64,000 nt of DNA from positions 62,001-126,000 of the forward strand of contig JASBTZ010000003.1 in NCBI GenBank assembly GCA_030148165.1. The letters run 5' to 3'. Source of the stretch: Bacteroidota bacterium. GTDB lineage: Bacteria; Bacteroidota; Bacteroidia; Flavobacteriales_D; Crocinitomicaceae. Made by a program: the position numbers and the translations under genes. Within the stretch, counting starts at the first letter, position 1. Every line of letters begins with the position of its first letter. The notes below the pieces were generated by a model. It did no database searches. It was not told the DNA's origin and saw nothing but the letters and a program-made list of their open reading frames with translations. Below, piece after piece: positions 28,440-37,729 of this stretch.

Positions 28440-29380
28440 TGGAATTTCATCTTAATTGTGAACTACCTGAATTGAAACTGGATCTTGACTTTAGAAATCC
28501 GGTTTGTCTTCTAGGTAGTTGTTTCTCAGATGAAATGGATCAGCATTTTATTCAATGCGGCTTCCATGTTCTTAGTAATCCTTTTGGTACTGTTTATCAT
28601 CCAATTGCTCTCTCCAAATTAATTGATCGCTCAGTTGAGGAAAACAAAGAAATAGATATGGTCATCAATGACGATCTGTATTTCTCATGGGATTCAGCTA
28701 GTGTTATACATGGTTATAGTAGACCTGAATTGGAAGATAGAGTGCATAAAGCGCGAAGAGAGTTCAAAGATTGCCTCGCCAATGGATCTCTCCTTGTACT
28801 TACATTAGGCACGGCCTGGGCTTATCATTTAAAGAAGGACGATTCCATCGTTGCAAACTGTCACAAACAGCCATCTGCTCTATTTGACAAGAAGTTGAGT
28901 GAAGTTGAGTATATGCTGGAAACACTTAATTCAAGCATTCATAAAATCAGACAGCTGAATCCAAAACTTTCAATTCTACTAACGATAAGTCCTGTTCGTC
29001 ATTTTAGAGATGGCCTGGTTGAAAATAATCAAAGCAAAGCGAGATTGATCGAATTGGCCCATCAGTTAGTTAAACTGGATGGTGTTGAGTACTTTCCTTC
29101 GTATGAAATTGTTATAGATGAACTACGCGATTATCGTTACTATGCGAAGGATTTGGTGCATCCCAATCATTTGGCAATTGAATATGTCTGGAATAAGCTG
29201 AAGCCTTCTGTCCTCAGTCCCGAAACAATTGAAAGGATTGGTCAGGTAGCTAAAATCAAAGCACAATTCAAACATCGTCCTATTCATATGGAATCCCGGT
29301 CTAATCAGGAAAGACTAAAAAAGCTACAACAGACGCGTGAGGAATTAGATAAGCGATTCCCGGGAATTAACTGGAAATAA
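28439..29380 (+). CDS. GSCFA domain-containing protein
   Basis: 313 aa cytoplasmic protein beginning with the family signature V-C-L-L-GSCFSDEM (about 22-34), then NPFGTVYHP, LVLTLGTAWAYH, LLTISPVRHFRDG and the C-terminal DLVHPNHLAIEYVW. GSCFA proteins are related to the SGNH hydrolases; the Ser in GSC and the D-x-x-H near the end would be the nucleophile and base. Substrate unknown. It closes the forward run and overlaps recN by one base. Confidence 0.92.
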   Translation: MEFHLNCELPELKLDLDFRNPVCLLGSCFSDEMDQHFIQCGFHVLSNPFGTVYHPIALSKLIDRSVEENKEIDMVINDDLYFSWDSASVIHGYSRPELEDRVHKARREFKDCLANGSLLVLTLGTAWAYHLKKDDSIVANCHKQPSALFDKKLSEVEYMLETLNSSIHKIRQLNPKLSILLTISPVRHFRDGLVENNQSKARLIELAHQLVKLDGVEYFPSYEIVIDELRDYRYYAKDLVHPNHLAIEYVWNKLKPSVLSPETIERIGQVAKIKAQFKHRPIHMESRSNQERLKKLQQTREELDKRFPGINWK

Positions 29381-29402
29381 AAAGAGGAGCCGAAGCTCCT
29401 CT
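29379..29402 (-). terminator. Reverse-strand terminator with UUCG tetraloop
   Basis: AGAGGAGC and GCTCCTCT form an 8-bp stem; on the reverse strand the loop is TTCG and a run of T follows, so it terminates the sigma/anti-sigma unit 31319-29457. It begins in the stop codon of the GSCFA gene and may serve both directions. Confidence 0.8.
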
Positions 29403-29456
29403 GATCCTGTTGTTTTAACATAAGTAGTTTAGTCCTAAAAAACGAGAGTAGTAGTC

Positions 29457-30746
29457 TTAACGTCTTCTTTCTAATGGTACTACAGTTCCACCGTAAACCG
29501 GTTTTTCACCTGGCTTTGGATTAGCAATCGTTACTTTCCAAATGTATGCCTTCTGATAAGGAACCATTTTTCCGGTTTGTTGATCGTAACCGTTCCAGCC
29601 TGCAGCTGCATCAGTTGTTTCATATATTACATGTCCATCATTAGGATCGATGATGATCATGCTGAAATTATCATCACGAGTTGTTAAACTGCGCGGGATA
29701 AATGTGTTATTCACGGGGTCTAAATCTGTTGGCACGAAAGAGGTAGTTGCGAGCAAGTTATAATCTTCCTCAATGCTAACTTTCTTCGAAACAGATCCTT
29801 TACATCCATTGTCTCCTGTAACTGTCAGTTTGATGTCGTGAGTTCCTTTGTTGAAGAACATCAGTGATGCTTCTTTACCGGATACTCGTTGGTTCTCGGT
29901 AGTCCACACGTAATCAATACCGATAACATTGGTAGATACTTGCGTAGAAGGCAATCCTAGTTCATCATATTTTTTATCCGGTTCAATTAACTGGAATTCT
30001 GCAACAGGCGCTGCTTGTGCAACAAAGCTGTCCCTTGATACAAATGCACCTTTAGAGTCGATGTATCCAATTTCGTATGTACCCGGATAATTAGTCTTAA
30101 GTGATGTTACAGAATTCTCTTTTCCGTTCCAGATTTGACCATTAGGGAATACTACGGCGATTGGGAAGTCATTATTGTTTGTTATGCTAACAAGCTGACC
30201 CACGCAAATCGAAGCTTCTATTTCCGGAGAAATAAAGGTGTCGAATGAATTATCCTTGTTGTTGTTCGGAGTCACTTCGTTATCATTTTTCTCAATGTGA
30301 GGTTGATAAACCAACGGCTCGACAACAAGATTAAATTCTTGAGCTTCAGGATTCAATTCATTTGTAGGTAAAGCAATTTCTCCTGAATTTGGTTGAGTTT
30401 CCTGATTTTCTGAATCAAGCTGAGTTGTAAAGGTAGGTTGACTGTCTTCGTGTTTGTTCGAAATGACAGCCTCTTGATCAGTGGTAGGTGTAATAATAGT
30501 TTCTTCAGCAAGCTGATTGTTTTGGTTCTGATCAGCCGCGTTATTTTCACCCGAGAAATACAAGAATCCGCATACCGTAACTGCAGTAGCAGCGGCAGCA
30601 GCAATGTACCACTTGTAAGGTGATTTTGTAGGTGCTGTAGTAGGAGCATCAAGCTTAGCGCTTAGTTGTTCCCAGGCTTTTGGATTATAATCATATTCCA
30701 AGTCCTTTAGGCTTTCCTTGATGCTATTTTCAAATGAATCTTTCAT
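29457..30746 (-). CDS. Membrane protein of sigma operon: anti-sigma-like N-terminus, PKD-like extracytoplasmic domains
   Basis: 429 aa. Residues 1-45 (SFENSIKESLKDLEYDYNPKAWEQL) are a cytoplasmic helical segment of a kind seen in Bacteroidota anti-sigma proteins. One membrane helix follows (about 46-64, WYIAAAAATAVTVCGFLYF), then an acidic linker of about 100 residues and two PKD/Ig-like modules. The last 70 residues, with VIYETTDAAAGWNGYDQQTGKMV and AYIWKVTI, resemble the gliding-motility-associated C-terminal (CHU_C-type) domain. I infer an anti-sigma factor whose surface part senses the envelope. The gene starts three bases after the ECF sigma gene. Confidence 0.72.
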   Translation of the reverse strand: MKDSFENSIKESLKDLEYDYNPKAWEQLSAKLDAPTTAPTKSPYKWYIAAAAATAVTVCGFLYFSGENNAADQNQNNQLAEETIITPTTDQEAVISNKHEDSQPTFTTQLDSENQETQPNSGEIALPTNELNPEAQEFNLVVEPLVYQPHIEKNDNEVTPNNNKDNSFDTFISPEIEASICVGQLVSITNNNDFPIAVVFPNGQIWNGKENSVTSLKTNYPGTYEIGYIDSKGAFVSRDSFVAQAAPVAEFQLIEPDKKYDELGLPSTQVSTNVIGIDYVWTTENQRVSGKEASLMFFNKGTHDIKLTVTGDNGCKGSVSKKVSIEEDYNLLATTSFVPTDLDPVNNTFIPRSLTTRDDNFSMIIIDPNDGHVIYETTDAAAGWNGYDQQTGKMVPYQKAYIWKVTIANPKPGEKPVYGGTVVPLERRR

Positions 30747-30749
30747 TTT

Positions 30750-31319
30750 CTATTCTATATTCTCGAATTTCTCTTTCAAAATTCGCTGTAGGTTCTGTTT
30801 TGCTTTTGACAAATTTGATTTCGATGTTCCCTCACTGATTCCTAATATTTCAGCTATCTCTTTATGTGTGTAATCTTCTAATACATATAAGCTGAAAACA
30901 GATCTGTATGCCGGAGATAATTCCTGAATCGCTTCCATGGCGATCTCAGCTTTCAAACCGACAATTTGAATCTCTTCTTTTTCTACAATCGGATCTTCAG
31001 CTCCTAGCTTAAAATCTTCATCCTGATCTGTGAGACTCGGATCCCTTTTTGATTTCCGGATACTATCTATTGCTGTATTAACAATAATTCTTCTTATCCA
31101 GCCCTCAAAGGAACCGCTGTAATCGAAAGCACTTAATTTGTCAAAGACCTTAATGAATCCCTGTTGGAGAATTTCTTCTGCGCTATCCCTGTCTTTTGAG
31201 TACCGCATGCTTACCGCTAACATTTTTCCGTAGAATTGCTTGAACAGTGCTTCCTGAGATCTCCGATCATCACGCAAGCAGCCTTCGATCAATTCTTGTA
31301 AATGCGCTTTATTCTCCAC
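30750..31319 (-). CDS. ECF-type RNA polymerase sigma factor
   Basis: 189 aa with a GTG start. Region 2 (about 15-90): QEALFKQFYGKMLAVSMRYS, SAEEILQQGFIKVFDKL and FEGWIRRIIVNTAIDSIRK. Region 4 (about 125-180): AIQELSPAYRSVFSLYVLEDYTHKEIAEILGISEGTSKSNLSKAKQNL. It belongs to the common Bacteroidota ECF group paired with a large single-pass membrane partner, found three bases downstream. No -7 box could be recognised upstream. This is the second such pair in the window; the first is at 8582-9927, with a different gene order. Confidence 0.92.
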   Translation of the reverse strand: MENKAHLQELIEGCLRDDRRSQEALFKQFYGKMLAVSMRYSKDRDSAEEILQQGFIKVFDKLSAFDYSGSFEGWIRRIIVNTAIDSIRKSKRDPSLTDQDEDFKLGAEDPIVEKEEIQIVGLKAEIAMEAIQELSPAYRSVFSLYVLEDYTHKEIAEILGISEGTSKSNLSKAKQNLQRILKEKFENIE

Positions 31320-31484
31320 ATTGTATTCGTTGGTTAGACGTCGGTCATTTTGAAGGGGTTGCCTTCTTACGTAAAATTAATCTGAATTAGCCAAAAAATA
31401 CCGTAAATACAGGGAATTAATTAACAATTGTATTAAATTCGTGTTCATCAATAAAATAATAATTAGACAAACTAAAATTATACA

Positions 31485-32423
31485 ATGAAGGTAACAGTAG
31501 TAGGAGCTGGAAACGTAGGTGCAACTTGTGCGAACGTATTGGCTCATAAGGAAATTGCAAATGAAATTGTCCTTTTGGATATCAAGGAAGGTTTTGCAGA
31601 AGGTAAAGCGCTGGATATCTGGGAAACATCACCGATTAATCTTTACGATTCTCGAACGATCGGATCAACAAATGACTATGCAAAAACAGCGGGGTCAGAA
31701 GTAGTGGTAATCACATCGGGTCTTCCGAGAAAACCGGGTATGTCACGTGATGATCTTATTGCTACTAACGCAGGAATCGTTAAGCAAGTTACCGAAAACG
31801 TAATTAAGCATTCACCGGATGCTAAAATTATTTGTGTTTCAAACCCATTAGATGTCATGACGTATTGTGCGTACCTGACCGCAAAAGTTGATTCATCGAA
31901 AGTATTTGGAATGGCGGGTGTATTGGATACTGCAAGATATCGTTCATTCCTTGCTTTGGAATTGAACGTATCTCCAAAAGATATTCAGGCTGTTCTTATG
32001 GGTGGACACGGAGACACAATGGTTCCACTACCACGATATACTACAGTTGGAGGAATTCCTGTTACAGAATTAATAGAAGAGGCGAAGCTGAACGAGATCA
32101 TCGAAAGAACCAAGTTCGGCGGAGGAGAGATTGTTAAGCTTCTGGGAACATCTGCTTGGTACGCACCGGGTGCAGCTGCAGCACAAATGGTTGAAGCAAT
32201 CGTTCGAGATCAGCGACGCGTGTTCCCGGTATGTGCATGGTTGGATGGTGAGTATGGTATGAATAACATCTACCTCGGAGTGCCGGTAATACTTGGCAAA
32301 AACGGTATTGAAAAGATCATTGAATTGGATCTGAACGATGCTGAAAAAGCCCTTCTTACTGAGTCTGCAGAAGCAGTTAAAAATGTAATGAATGTGCTTG
32401 ATAACATGAATGTTAACGCATAA
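31485..32423 (+). CDS. mdh: Malate dehydrogenase (lactate-dehydrogenase-like type)
   Basis: 312 aa. It interconverts malate and oxaloacetate in the TCA cycle. NAD-binding GAGNVG is at 7-12 and Asp32 (VLLDI) selects NAD over NADP. Substrate arginines are in LPRKPGMSRDD (82 and 88), Asn120 in VSNPLD, and the catalytic His175 in GGHGDTMVPL. Arg in the mobile loop position rather than Gln marks malate rather than lactate as the substrate. It is a single gene ended by a clear hairpin terminator; the 165-bp upstream region is AT-rich without a perfect -7 box. Confidence 0.96.
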   Translation: MKVTVVGAGNVGATCANVLAHKEIANEIVLLDIKEGFAEGKALDIWETSPINLYDSRTIGSTNDYAKTAGSEVVVITSGLPRKPGMSRDDLIATNAGIVKQVTENVIKHSPDAKIICVSNPLDVMTYCAYLTAKVDSSKVFGMAGVLDTARYRSFLALELNVSPKDIQAVLMGGHGDTMVPLPRYTTVGGIPVTELIEEAKLNEIIERTKFGGGEIVKLLGTSAWYAPGAAAAQMVEAIVRDQRRVFPVCAWLDGEYGMNNIYLGVPVILGKNGIEKIIELDLNDAEKALLTESAEAVKNVMNVLDNMNVNA

Positions 32424-32445
32424 GCGATTTAATTAATACTTATAT

Positions 32446-32473
32446 AAGCTTTCACTTGGTGGAAGCTTTTTTT
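32446..32473 (+). terminator. Rho-independent terminator of mdh
   Basis: AAGCTTTCA and TGGAAGCTT pair around a short loop (one G-U pair) and are followed by T residues, 22 bp after the mdh stop. Confidence 0.82.
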
Positions 32474-32505
32474 ATGGATTAACTTATTTTTCGCATCCTA
32501 TTACC

Positions 32506-33876
32506 GTGAAGTACATCTTATTGATTATAACACTTTCTTCTTCTCTTGCATTTGCGCAAGACAGTGTTTATGTTGAGCTGCTTGTTAAATCTAAAAAGTA
32601 CGGTGAACCCATTCAGAATGTTGACATAACGTTTATCGAAGCTGACACGACTTACACCCGGAAATCAAACATGAAGGGCAAGGTGCTCTTGCGGTTGCCA
32701 ATTGCTCATACGGTTGAGCTAGCATTTAAGCATGTGATGTTTTATGCCGACAATGACTTCCTAAAAACTACGAGACGCTTTACTGAGGACACACTTAAGT
32801 ACGAGTTCTTCGTAAAGCAGACTCAGGAATTACCTGGAACGGTTGTAAAGGCACCGGGTATTCCAGACACGGTCTTTGGCTCAAAAAGATTGCATGTTGA
32901 AGATTTTGAGATCAATCAAGAGGGTAATCTGATCTTATTGGTATATCCGAAACGACTTAAGAAGGGAAGTGAACTTGTATATTTTGATGGGTTAAAGGTG
33001 TTGAAGTCGTTTGAGGTTCCTGATCATGCGAAAGAGTTAGTTCGGGACTATCGTGGTAATCCACATGTGGTTTGTGAAAACAATGTTTTTGGGATTCATG
33101 CGAAACAAAAAGAAATTGGAATTTCAAACCTGCCTAAAGAATATTTCTTAAAATATCTCGCGCCTATTCTCGATACGAATGAAACAAAAATGTACTTCAG
33201 TACATTTAATCCGGATTATCCAGCATTTGATTATTTCAGTTTTGATCAATTGGATTCTACCTATACCAAGATCATGGCAATAGAGGACGAGTTAATGATG
33301 GAGTTATACCGATCCGAGATTAAATGGGTTGACGTAAGAACGAAGATTTGGGCTCATGACAAAGAACGGGCAACAGGTATTGACGCGGAAATCTGGGTTG
33401 GAGCAAATTACTTTACACAGTCATTATACTACGAAGAGCTATATGCGCCGTTATTCCATCGGAATGATTCGATATTCGTTTTCGATTATTACAGGGACAA
33501 ACTCTACACCTATGATAAATACGGTGTTGTATTAGATAGCGTTGGAATCTACCACCATTATAACGCACGCAGAACAGGCTGGGAAAGGAATGTAATCCAG
33601 GACAGAGAAACAGGAGAGGTCTATGCTGTTTTTGAACGGGACGGGTACAGCTTTGTTGGAAGAATCGATGTTACGACCGGCGAAATTTCAGAACAAGTAA
33701 AACTTGAATTCAAGTATGCCGATAAAATCGGTATACACGGAAACTTTGTCTATTACATCTATCGTCCATTCGAATCAATACAGAAAAAATACCTGTATCG
33801 AGAAAGGCTTCCTTATAGTTTTGGCAAGGCGGAATTACACAATGGCGATGACTTCCTGTCAAGAGACCAGAATTAA
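32506..33876 (+). CDS. Secreted protein of unknown function
   Basis: 456 aa with a GTG start and signal peptide KYILLIITLSSSLAFAQ. Residues about 20-110 look like a CarboxypepD_reg/Ig-like fold (LVKSKKYGEPIQNVDITFIE), of the kind found before TonB receptors. The remaining 330 residues are a repetitive beta-strand region with many Y, F and D (HGNPHVVCENNVFGI-type strands, DYYRDKLYTYDKYG), compatible with a beta-propeller of 6-bladed type. I do not recognise a family. The 3' end overlaps the convergent wbqC gene by 18 bp. Confidence 0.7.
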   Translation: MKYILLIITLSSSLAFAQDSVYVELLVKSKKYGEPIQNVDITFIEADTTYTRKSNMKGKVLLRLPIAHTVELAFKHVMFYADNDFLKTTRRFTEDTLKYEFFVKQTQELPGTVVKAPGIPDTVFGSKRLHVEDFEINQEGNLILLVYPKRLKKGSELVYFDGLKVLKSFEVPDHAKELVRDYRGNPHVVCENNVFGIHAKQKEIGISNLPKEYFLKYLAPILDTNETKMYFSTFNPDYPAFDYFSFDQLDSTYTKIMAIEDELMMELYRSEIKWVDVRTKIWAHDKERATGIDAEIWVGANYFTQSLYYEELYAPLFHRNDSIFVFDYYRDKLYTYDKYGVVLDSVGIYHHYNARRTGWERNVIQDRETGEVYAVFERDGYSFVGRIDVTTGEISEQVKLEFKYADKIGIHGNFVYYIYRPFESIQKKYLYRERLPYSFGKAELHNGDDFLSRDQN

Positions 33877-34461
33877 ATTTCTCGCGAGTGGACCCTCACA
33901 GAGGATGGCATCCAGAATCGAAATGGATTGCTTATACGTATCTTTCCCTGGAAACACTTGGATATAGGGAGCCTGTTCAGTTTCCTGGAAGTGATGCTTT
34001 GAACAAAGGGTGGATCGTAAATCGTCTTTTTGATAATCCTTAAAATCCTCGCTGAAGTTCAATTTGACCTCCAGATCCAGCCATTTTAGAATTCGATTCG
34101 TGATCATCACATCCAGATCGATCAGTCGTTGACAATCAGCAAAGATCAGTTCCTCGATTTCCCGACCGTAATAATCAAAGTAGGGCGATGATTGGTAGGC
34201 ACTTACGATTGTCCTCCAATGGATGTCTTTCCAATCCGATTGATCGATCAAAATATCCTCAACCAGTGTTTTGCTTCCATTTGGTTTCTGTACCGGAATA
34301 CTTAATGTGATTAGTCCATTTGCAGCTACTACCTCACAGCGATTGCGGTAGCTTTGTTTTGGAAAATGTTCCTTTGATTCAAGTACGACTTCTTCGTACC
34401 GTCCTAATTCACGGAAATATGCAATGCTTCCAAAGTAGGCTATTGGAAGAACGGGTATCAT
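33859..34461 (-). CDS. WbqC family protein
   Basis: 200 aa cytoplasmic protein. WbqC features are [15 protein letters not shown] at the N-terminus, [25 protein letters not shown], a conserved D-x-x-W-x-x-x-H-W-R-T motif and [15 protein letters not shown]. The family is tied to surface polysaccharide (O-antigen) clusters and may act on nucleotide-linked sugars, but has no proven activity. It is the last gene of the run parA-parB-DUF5683-dapB-lepB-wbqC, a synteny I recall from Flavobacteriales. It overlaps lepB by four bases. Confidence 0.88.
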   Translation of the reverse strand: MIPVLPIAYFGSIAYFRELGRYEEVVLESKEHFPKQSYRNRCEVVAANGLITLSIPVQKPNGSKTLVEDILIDQSDWKDIHWRTIVSAYQSSPYFDYYGREIEELIFADCQRLIDLDVMITNRILKWLDLEVKLNFSEDFKDYQKDDLRSTLCSKHHFQETEQAPYIQVFPGKDTYKQSISILDAILCEGPLARNLILVS

Positions 34462-36416
34462 TCAATCCAGGTGAAGAAGCGCTCTGTACGTAATCCTTTG
34501 TATGGACTTTTTGAAAACCAAACAATCGATGCTTTACCAACTATGTGGTCTTCAGGCACAAACCCCCATACTCTAGAATCTGCCGAGTTGTATCGATTAT
34601 CTCCCATCATCCAGTAATAGTTCATTGCAAAGGTATACTCGTCAGTTTTCTTACCGTCAATGTAAATTCCGTCTTTTCGCTCAGAAAGTTTGTGTCCTTC
34701 ATATGCTGTAATAATTCTTCGATACCAGGCAATGTTATCCTTGTTAATCTTGATGGTCTGACCTTTATAAGGAATCTGGAATTTCGTAAAGTCAGTTCGC
34801 GTATTGTTGATGTACAGATCTTTCGGGAACATCTCCAGGTTATCTACCAACTGCTTAACAGTAGGCACAATTGAATCTTTGTCACTGTATTGCGCTTCGA
34901 TGACAACTTCAAACTTAAGAGTGGGGAAATCTTTCTTGAGCTTGGCCAATGTGCTCTCATTCAAATACATCATGGTGTCGTTCTCACCAATATAGTCTCT
35001 TTCGGTAAGAACATAATCACCGAAATAATCCCCGTATATATTTACTCTTGCTTCCAGTCCGTACTTCTCATCCATTTTATCCGGTGTAGGAAGAGGATTT
35101 TCAGATGTAAATCCTGTTACTCGATATTGCAGTTGTTGGAATTCGTATTTCTGCGAGGGTTTTCCGTTCACATAAAGCACAGAGTTGACTATTTCGATCC
35201 AGTCACCTGGTATTCCAACGCAGCGTTTAATGTAGTTTTCACGCTTGTCAACCGGACGATAGACGAGTCCGTAATGCTCAATTATCTCGCCATCAGCTGG
35301 GGAATAGGCAATTTTGTCTTCTGCCAGCATCTTTCTGGCTTTTGCAATCCACTTATCCAGATTTTCGATGAATTCCTGTCCATTCACCTCCCAGATACGG
35401 TTTTGTGTAAATTGTTCAACTTCATTCGAAAGCCTACGGAGTTTATTTTCGCTAAGAGTTTGTAAGTAGGTGTTTTCACTGATACTGTCCAGAATTAAGT
35501 TTCTCAGCTTTTCGTAGTAAGGATTCTCTTCTCGCCATAAACGCTTTGCTTCACGAATCAAAACACCGTAGTAATCATGCCCCATCAAACCGTTAGGCAT
35601 GCGCGGGTCGTAGATTGCTGTATCCCCTGCAGGATAATTGAAAACAACCACGTCATTTCTGCTGATAGTTCCAAAACCAGGTAGACGAGTATATTCGGAT
35701 GTCTCCAGCGTTGAATAAGACTTAATGTTTACCCAGGGTACAGTATTGTGAACCAATGGGTAGGAGAGAGGAGTAACCGGCACCTTTGGACCATAAGCAA
35801 GTTTGTTTACAAATAGAAAATCACCCACCATTAAGGTCTTCTCCATGGATCCTGTCGGAATCTGGAATGGTTCAAAGACATATGTTCGAATGATAAGTGC
35901 TGCTACCAGTGCAAACCAAATCGAATCTCCCCATTCTTTCACCTTCGTCTTTTTACCAGGCTTAGCTCTTGTTACAGCTGCAATTCCTAAAGCAATTGCA
36001 TGTCCGATTACTGGTAAACCGAGGAACAGAACTAAATGATCTCCCCATTCACGATCGCCAACTTGCTTACTGTTTGCCCAATTGGTATCTGGTAGGATTT
36101 TATCATTTGACTGGGCGATCTTAGCTGTTATGATGTATGGAAAGAATATCCCCTGAAACGTGTCCAGCAATGTGAAATATCCGAATTTACGTATGTAAGA
36201 GACGTTTACTACGGACCACATAACTAAGTGTACACCAGGGAAAACCAGAAGCAATGACCACCAGGGTTTATTACAACTCACCTTGAAAGCAACAAAGTAA
36301 TTGTATCCGGGCACAAGCGCTTCCCAGGTTTTTCGGTCAGCTTGTTCAAAACTCTTCCACCACATTGCTAAATATGGATGAACAAGAAGGAAGATGTAGA
36401 AATAAAGTACGTTCAT
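34458..36416 (-). CDS. lepB: Signal peptidase I, large Bacteroidota form
   Basis: About 652 aa from ATG 36416, chosen because the upstream frame extension would run into dapB and adds no family sequence. An N-terminal part (1-165) with four or five membrane helices ([17 protein letters not shown] onward) precedes the peptidase. Catalytic Ser190 lies in [14 protein letters not shown] and catalytic Lys397 in [12 protein letters not shown]. Box E ([19 protein letters not shown]) is near residue 605. About 200 residues separate Ser and Lys, versus 55 in E. coli. It cleaves signal peptides of exported proteins at the inner membrane. It begins one base after dapB. Confidence 0.93.
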   Translation of the reverse strand: MNVLYFYIFLLVHPYLAMWWKSFEQADRKTWEALVPGYNYFVAFKVSCNKPWWSLLLVFPGVHLVMWSVVNVSYIRKFGYFTLLDTFQGIFFPYIITAKIAQSNDKILPDTNWANSKQVGDREWGDHLVLFLGLPVIGHAIALGIAAVTRAKPGKKTKVKEWGDSIWFALVAALIIRTYVFEPFQIPTGSMEKTLMVGDFLFVNKLAYGPKVPVTPLSYPLVHNTVPWVNIKSYSTLETSEYTRLPGFGTISRNDVVVFNYPAGDTAIYDPRMPNGLMGHDYYGVLIREAKRLWREENPYYEKLRNLILDSISENTYLQTLSENKLRRLSNEVEQFTQNRIWEVNGQEFIENLDKWIAKARKMLAEDKIAYSPADGEIIEHYGLVYRPVDKRENYIKRCVGIPGDWIEIVNSVLYVNGKPSQKYEFQQLQYRVTGFTSENPLPTPDKMDEKYGLEARVNIYGDYFGDYVLTERDYIGENDTMMYLNESTLAKLKKDFPTLKFEVVIEAQYSDKDSIVPTVKQLVDNLEMFPKDLYINNTRTDFTKFQIPYKGQTIKINKDNIAWYRRIITAYEGHKLSERKDGIYIDGKKTDEYTFAMNYYWMMGDNRYNSADSRVWGFVPEDHIVGKASIVWFSKSPYKGLRTERFFTWIE

Positions 36417-36417
36417 T

Positions 36418-37140
36418 TTATAAGTGTATAATATCCTGCATGGTGTAAACACCTTTTTTATCGACAAGCCATTCTGCAGCAATAACGGCGCCTAATCCAA
36501 ATCCTTGTCGATTAAAGGCCCTGTGTTCGATTTTTATCTCGTCGATATCTGATTTGTAGGTAATCGCATGGGTTCCCGGAACATCTTTTTCCCGAAATGA
36601 TGTTACCGTTATCTGATCTTTGGTAGATTCCGGAACCTCGTTCTCTTCGTGAATCCAAGATGATACATTGTTATTTTCGAGCATGATCTCATTTGCCAGC
36701 GTTACAGCTGTACCACTTGGAGCATCGAGCTTATGTATATGATGAGTCTCGTCGATATGAATTCCATACTCGGGATAATCATTCATCAATTTGGCGAGTC
36801 TTCTGTTTATATCGAAGAAAATATTTACGCCTATACTAAAATTAGAAGCGTGCAGCAAGGTAGCATCATGTCTTTTGATATGATTTACTACATATTCCAG
36901 GTGTTCACTCCAGGCGGTTGTACCTACAACCACGGGTACCTGACTTTCTGCACAAAATTCGATGTGTTTAACAGCCATCCCTGGCTTTGTGAATTCAATT
37001 GCTACATCTGCTTCAGAAAGATCAACCGCTTCTATTGGGTTTGAAGAGTTGACACGAATGATTACTTCATGTCCACGATCAATAGCAATCTCTTCGATCG
37101 TCTTTCCCATTTTACCGTAACCAATCAGTGCAATCTTCAT
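36418..37140 (-). CDS. dapB: 4-hydroxy-tetrahydrodipicolinate reductase
   Basis: 240 aa. It reduces the DapA product with NAD(P)H. The dinucleotide site is [12 protein letters not shown] (G-x-G-x-M-G), followed by [11 protein letters not shown] and VVGTTAW. The substrate/catalytic region is [12 protein letters not shown] with [18 protein letters not shown], which carries the active H-H and the K-x-D-x-P-S-G-T signature. Shorter than the E. coli enzyme (273 aa) but typical for Bacteroidota. It lies in the par-lep run, so its control is separate from that of dapA and dapF. Confidence 0.96.
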   Translation of the reverse strand: MKIALIGYGKMGKTIEEIAIDRGHEVIIRVNSSNPIEAVDLSEADVAIEFTKPGMAVKHIEFCAESQVPVVVGTTAWSEHLEYVVNHIKRHDATLLHASNFSIGVNIFFDINRRLAKLMNDYPEYGIHIDETHHIHKLDAPSGTAVTLANEIMLENNNVSSWIHEENEVPESTKDQITVTSFREKDVPGTHAITYKSDIDEIKIEHRAFNRQGFGLGAVIAAEWLVDKKGVYTMQDIIHL

Positions 37141-37183
37141 AGTGGCAACAAAAATAAAGTTTTAAGGTCAGTGGCGACTGCTT

Positions 37184-37729
37184 TTAACGAAAATTAAGTG
37201 AGAATTTCAACCCCGCCGAATAATTCTGCATCAAAACCGGGTCGATATTCAGCGAAAGATCTTCTGAGACATCAAAATTGACAAAGTGAGCTTCGACACC
37301 TGCATCAACGAGTTGTAATACATATACCGCACTTACGGCAAGAATCGAAAGGTCGCGCCAATTCAGATATTGATCATATAGCGTAAGTATTCCCTGGTCA
37401 TCGTATGCGCTCCATTTCAAACTAGACGGCAAGCCATCCTGACGCATAGAGTATTCATCGCGAAGCTCTCGCTGCATACTCTGATTCGAAATAAGCAGAT
37501 ATCCGGTTCCCGCGAGCCCGGCGTAGATCAATGGAACTTTCCAAAAGGCCTTTTTCTTTCCCTTTGGCATCGCAATGTGATTGTAAATCTGTCCACCACC
37601 AGGCACAATAGAAAGAAAAACCGCTTTCTTGACCGAATGTTGTTTAACGGAGTCAGAAATAACTTCTTCTCTTTCAGATTGAGAAAAAGTAAGGAATGAG
37701 AGTAAAGTAAAAATTAATACAAGTCGCAT
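37184..37729 (-). CDS. DUF5683 domain-containing protein
   Basis: 181 aa with a signal peptide (RLVLIFTLLSFLTFSQ). A DUF5683-type core: KKAVFLSIVPGGGQIYNHIAMPKGKKKAFWKVPLIYAGLAGTGYLL, two hydrophobic segments and a late RDLSILAVSAVYVLQLVDAGVEAHF, which together resemble the TM2-like or outer-membrane-associated proteins of this family. Its usual place is between parB and dapB. Function unknown. The TAA overlaps no neighbour; parB ends at its first base. Confidence 0.85.
   Translation of the reverse strand: MRLVLIFTLLSFLTFSQSEREEVISDSVKQHSVKKAVFLSIVPGGGQIYNHIAMPKGKKKAFWKVPLIYAGLAGTGYLLISNQSMQRELRDEYSMRQDGLPSSLKWSAYDDQGILTLYDQYLNWRDLSILAVSAVYVLQLVDAGVEAHFVNFDVSEDLSLNIDPVLMQNYSAGLKFSLNFR

Noticed and set aside
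36417-36482. Longer lepB starting inside dapB
   Set aside because: Those 22 codons overlap dapB and show no family sequence; ATG 36416 follows dapB directly.
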